NCBI GenBank assembly: GCA_963747535.1
Contig: CAVVFX010000017.1
Span: 868,001-932,000, forward strand
Direction: 5' to 3'
DNA from: CAVVFX01 sp963747535
Lineage (GTDB): Bacteria > Acidobacteriota > Terriglobia > Bryobacterales > Bryobacteraceae
DNA length: 64,000 bases
The notes below the pieces were generated by a model. The model saw only the letters and a list, made by a program, of their open reading frames with translations, was not told the origin of the DNA and searched no databases. Positions 60,973 to 64,000 of the stretch are shown here, piece by piece. Numbering within the stretch: the stretch's first letter is position 1; every line of letters begins with the position of its first letter. Position numbers and translations under genes: made by a program.

Positions 60973-60989
60973 CCGCAGACCGGCTGCGG
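60973..60989. terminator. GC hairpin between convergent genes
   Basis: CCGCAG (60973-60978), a five-base loop and CTGCGG (60984-60989) lie 5 bases after the amidohydrolase stop and 23 bases after the stop of the convergent TonB receptor gene. No T-tract; candidate bidirectional terminator. Confidence 0.4.
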
Positions 60990-61011
60990 AACCGCGCCCG
61001 TACACACCGAT

Positions 61012-64000
61012 TCAGAATAAAAACTTCAGCGCCAATTGAAGGTTTCGGGGCACATTCGACTGACCGGTAATGACGCCAAAGTTCGCCCCGTTGATGGTCG
61101 TACCCGGCGCCGAGAAAACCACTGAGTTCGTCAAGTTGAAAGCTTCTGCCCGGAACTGAAGCTTAAACCTTTCCGTCAGGTTGAAGTTCTTGAATAGCGA
61201 GAAGTCGAGGTTTCGCAGCATGTTGTTCCGAACTCCCGTATAAGTCCGGGAGAGATTTCCGGATGTGAAATTGGCCGGTTGGGCGAATGCCGTGGTGTTG
61301 AACCACTCGTAGATGCTCTGCCCGCTCGAAAGAACCGGATTCCCCACTACGTTGGGGTGCTGGCCGCCGCCGAAGGTGTAGCTGTTGTTTGCGGCGGTGA
61401 GGAAAATGAGCGGTTGGCCTGAGGCAAGAGTCAGAATGCCATTGCTCTGCCACCCTCCGAACATAGTATCGACTACCCGATTCCAGTTCTTGCCGAACAT
61501 CTTGCCTTTTCCAAACGGCAACTCGTAGACGAAGCTGAGCGTAAACCGGGACGGAACGTCGTACGAGCTGACCGAGTGTTCGCAGCTGATGCAGTAGTAA
61601 CTCCGGATGGCGCCGTTTTCATTGGCGGTAGCCGCATTCCATACACCGTCAGCGATGTCTGACATCAGCTTGGACCAGGTGTACGCTCCGATCAGACTGA
61701 GCCCATTTGTATAACGCTTTGTAAAGGAAACCTGGAGGGATTGGTATTCGGAATTGCCAATGGCCTCTCCGTCCATCGCTACTGTCTGCCATTCGGGATA
61801 CGGGCGTATCAACTGTCCGTATTGCACGGTCGGTTGCGCCAGCGTCCCGCTCGTGATGTTGGGATTTCCGTAGAACGGATTATTCACCGTGGTCAGGAGT
61901 TGGTTCCCAAGCGCGCTATATACAGGGTTCAGTTGATTTAGTGAAGAGGAACCGCCTCCTCCAGACCACGGCAAATGCGTTCCTTTATTTCCGACGTAAG
62001 CCACTTGTAACAGCATATCCGCGGCCAGGCTCCGTTGGATCGAGAAGTTCCACTGTTGGTTGTAAGGGGTCTTGAGAGTGGGAGGATAAGCGGTGTTCAG
62101 ACTCTGTCCAACCAGCGTGAGCAAGCCTTGGGAACCGCCCGGAGGAAACAGGAAACCGCTCGGAAACGGGTTGCTCAACAGAGCGGCAGGGTGGATGCCG
62201 TCCCCGCCCACGGTGCTCACCATGTTGGTCGTGGTTTGGAATGCGTTGCTGTTGAATTCACGGGTTGCGCCGTCGTACGGAACACCAAAGAAAATGCCAT
62301 AACCCGCGCGGATGACGGTTTTGTCGTTCAGAGAGTAAGCGAGGCCCATCCTCGGACTCGGCTTTACCTCGATCGGGGCAATCGTCCGGCGGCCCAGGGT
62401 ATCAGGACCGCTGCCGGGAAATACATATCCGCCGTACAGATTCCAAGGGCTCGTACCCGTAAACGGATTCGTGACCTGGTTCGAAATCGGGTTGAGCACA
62501 TAAGGATTGATGGCCGCCATCCGGTTATAGCGCTCGGTCGTGGAGGTTTCCTCTTCCAGCCGGAAACCGACGTTCATAGTCAACTTCCTGGTCCACTTGA
62601 TATCGTCCTGGACGAACTCGCCCCAGTAGTGATTGCCGTTCGAAGGATGAGCATAAAAAGTAACGCTGCCGCTATCGGCCGCTCCCAGAAGCATGGAAGC
62701 CACGGCATCGCCCGAATTGGCGGCAATCGTGCGTGGGTTCGGACCTTGTGTCAGGTCGGCACCGAAATTGAACACCATTGGATTGGTTTGCAGGAAGTTC
62801 AGGAAGTAGTTCCGCTGCTCCGCGCCGACAGTCACAGTGTGCTTGCCGATCACTCGCGAGACGTTGCCGTTAAAGATGTAATCGAGCTCATGGCTCGCAT
62901 AGTAAGGTCCATTGTTGTTCCCCAAGGTGGAATAGCCCTGTACCGCGATACCTGGGAACTCATCCACATCGCCTTGCTCCAGGAACGTCTGAAGATCTTG
63001 AGGCATACCCAGGGTGGTGATCTTAAAGCCCAACCCGTTGCTGGGACGAAAGGCCGAGAACCGGTTCACCGCGGCGCGTAGTTCCACAACCGTGGAAGAG
63101 CCAATCGTCTGCGTATACCCGATGACCCCGTTGTGCGCGCGCACCGTCATGGGTCCATAGCCTTCGTCCGCCAGATTATTGAAGTAGTTGGGGGAACCCG
63201 CGACGTTGTACAAGTAGCCGTAGCGGATGAAGGCCCGTTTGTTGGTGCTGAAATTGTGATCCACCTTAACGGTAATCTGCTCCAACGGGTTGGCGCTGAC
63301 GGCTGTCGCGCCTACATTGTTGGTCAAGCCGGGCAGCGTGGGCGTCGGCCAATAAGTCGCGGCCTTTAACCCTGCCTGGTCGATCATGCTCGTGGGGATG
63401 ATATTGTTCGGGAAGGGCGAGCGTATGAACTGACCAGGATTATTGGGGTCGGCCGTGGTGCTGAAGGGGTTACTGATGACCTTCAACTGCCCCGCCGAAT
63501 TGAGGTCCTGGGAGAAATTGCCCGTTCGTTCCGCAGCCGTGGGCACCGTGAAAAGGCTGAACCCGCCCGCGTTGTTGACGTCCCTCTCAAAGGCTCCGAA
63601 GAAGAACGTCTTGTTCTTGATGATCGGCCCGCCGATCGAGCCTCCGTACTGGTCTTCATGCAGAGGTGCAATCGCGGCGCCAGCGCGGTTAGAGAAAAAG
63701 CTATTGGCGTTTAAGTCGTTATTGCGCAGGAACTCGAAGGCATCACCGTGAATCGCATTCGTTCCCGACTTCGTGACCATCGTCGTGATTCCGCCTCCGC
63801 TCCGGCCGTAGCTCGCGGAATAGCTATTGGTCTGAACGCGCATCTCGTCAATCGCATCGACCGACGGAAGCATGGTCAGGCCCATGATGCCTGGAATATC
63901 GCTTTGGTTCAGGATGGAAATGCCATCCTGCTGGAAATCTGACGTCGATTCCAACCCGCCGTTGAACGAATATCGAATGGCGCTGGTGAAGAAGTTACTC
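61012..64000 (-). CDS. TonB-dependent receptor, 5' part outside the window
   Basis: The frame is open to the end of the window, so about 995 C-terminal residues are visible and the signal peptide and carboxypeptidase-regulatory domain lie beyond 64000. The plug is seen (GIMGLTMLPSVDAIDEMRVQ; YSASYGRSGGGITTMVTKSGTNAIHGDAFEF). A long barrel follows with NKTFFFGAFERD, NHYWGEFVQDDIKWTRKLTMNVGFRLE, RAGYGIFFGVP and GLSLIGAYTWSKLMSD, ending in the aromatic LQLALKFLF. Same Oar-like type as the receptors at 8530 and 25283. An upstream partner gene is not visible. Confidence 0.9.
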   Translation of the reverse strand, partial: SNFFTSAIRYSFNGGLESTSDFQQDGISILNQSDIPGIMGLTMLPSVDAIDEMRVQTNSYSASYGRSGGGITTMVTKSGTNAIHGDAFEFLRNNDLNANSFFSNRAGAAIAPLHEDQYGGSIGGPIIKNKTFFFGAFERDVNNAGGFSLFTVPTAAERTGNFSQDLNSAGQLKVISNPFSTTADPNNPGQFIRSPFPNNIIPTSMIDQAGLKAATYWPTPTLPGLTNNVGATAVSANPLEQITVKVDHNFSTNKRAFIRYGYLYNVAGSPNYFNNLADEGYGPMTVRAHNGVIGYTQTIGSSTVVELRAAVNRFSAFRPSNGLGFKITTLGMPQDLQTFLEQGDVDEFPGIAVQGYSTLGNNNGPYYASHELDYIFNGNVSRVIGKHTVTVGAEQRNYFLNFLQTNPMVFNFGADLTQGPNPRTIAANSGDAVASMLLGAADSGSVTFYAHPSNGNHYWGEFVQDDIKWTRKLTMNVGFRLEEETSTTERYNRMAAINPYVLNPISNQVTNPFTGTSPWNLYGGYVFPGSGPDTLGRRTIAPIEVKPSPRMGLAYSLNDKTVIRAGYGIFFGVPYDGATREFNSNAFQTTTNMVSTVGGDGIHPAALLSNPFPSGFLFPPGGSQGLLTLVGQSLNTAYPPTLKTPYNQQWNFSIQRSLAADMLLQVAYVGNKGTHLPWSGGGGSSSLNQLNPVYSALGNQLLTTVNNPFYGNPNITSGTLAQPTVQYGQLIRPYPEWQTVAMDGEAIGNSEYQSLQVSFTKRYTNGLSLIGAYTWSKLMSDIADGVWNAATANENGAIRSYYCISCEHSVSSYDVPSRFTLSFVYELPFGKGKMFGKNWNRVVDTMFGGWQSNGILTLASGQPLIFLTAANNSYTFGGGQHPNVVGNPVLSSGQSIYEWFNTTAFAQPANFTSGNLSRTYTGVRNNMLRNLDFSLFKNFNLTERFKLQFRAEAFNLTNSVVFSAPGTTINGANFGVITGQSNVPRNLQLALKFLF

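Overview
The window looks like a piece of an Acidobacteriota chromosome, most likely from the Solibacter/Bryobacter relatives. This is inferred from gene content, not from a marker gene. The evidence is three very large carboxypeptidase-regulatory-type TonB-dependent receptors, two PSD1/DUF1549-DUF1553 plus DUF1501 pairs, many Tat-exported hydrolases, and N-terminally anchored regulators of a type common in that group. No rRNA, complete tRNA or CRISPR array was seen.

Region 1 (1-6.4 kb). The 3' end of a Gfo/Idh/MocA oxidoreductase is followed by a retron: a promoter, a predicted msr-msd RNA bounded by a perfect 14-bp inverted repeat (956-969 and 1101-1114), and a retron-type reverse transcriptase. 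An XRE-type regulator converges on it. A reverse-strand operon follows: lipoprotein, murQ, murA and a SAM methyltransferase (peptidoglycan recycling and synthesis).

Region 2 (6.4-25.2 kb) is an accessory, decaying stretch. A truncated Ser/Thr-kinase-like gene and a response-regulator remnant precede a TonB-dependent receptor. Next comes a 6.5-kb frameshifted gene (kinase-like, AAA ATPase, TPR, GAF, three PAS, sigma-54 AAA+, Fis HTH), then a STAS protein and a stand-alone sigma-54 activator. An EmrAB efflux operon follows; its outer-membrane partner is broken and fused to the start of a DJ-1/PfpI gene. The region ends at a C-terminally truncated amidohydrolase and a 24-nt tRNA-Ser-like 3' end, which suggests an old integration site.

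Region 3 (25.2-41.9 kb). A TonB receptor lies next to a tightly packed operon (enolase-superfamily dehydratase, PSD1 haem protein, DUF1501, serine hydrolase). A second PSD1-DUF1501 operon follows. It is bracketed by two paralogous membrane proteins that may be one-component regulators. ACGTTA-type palindromes and inverted repeats sit in the nearby intergenic regions.

Region 4 (41.9-55.8 kb). Two tandem Nif3-like proteins, a GH95 glycosidase, a chalcone-isomerase-like protein, a PEGA protein, a Tat-exported RidA protein, a PQQ dehydrogenase with its own haem c site, a ThuA protein, a carboxylesterase and a GH127 glycosidase.

Region 5 (55.9-64 kb). A three-gene operon with overlapping ends (RuBisCO-like protein, DUF1537 kinase, PGDH_C-type dehydrogenase) matches the described D-apionate route (OiaX, OiaK, ApnO). 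An Asp/Glu-racemase-family protein, a Tat-exported amidohydrolase and the 3' part of a third TonB receptor close the window. GH95 and GH127 enzymes plus apionate catabolism together suggest use of pectin, perhaps rhamnogalacturonan II.
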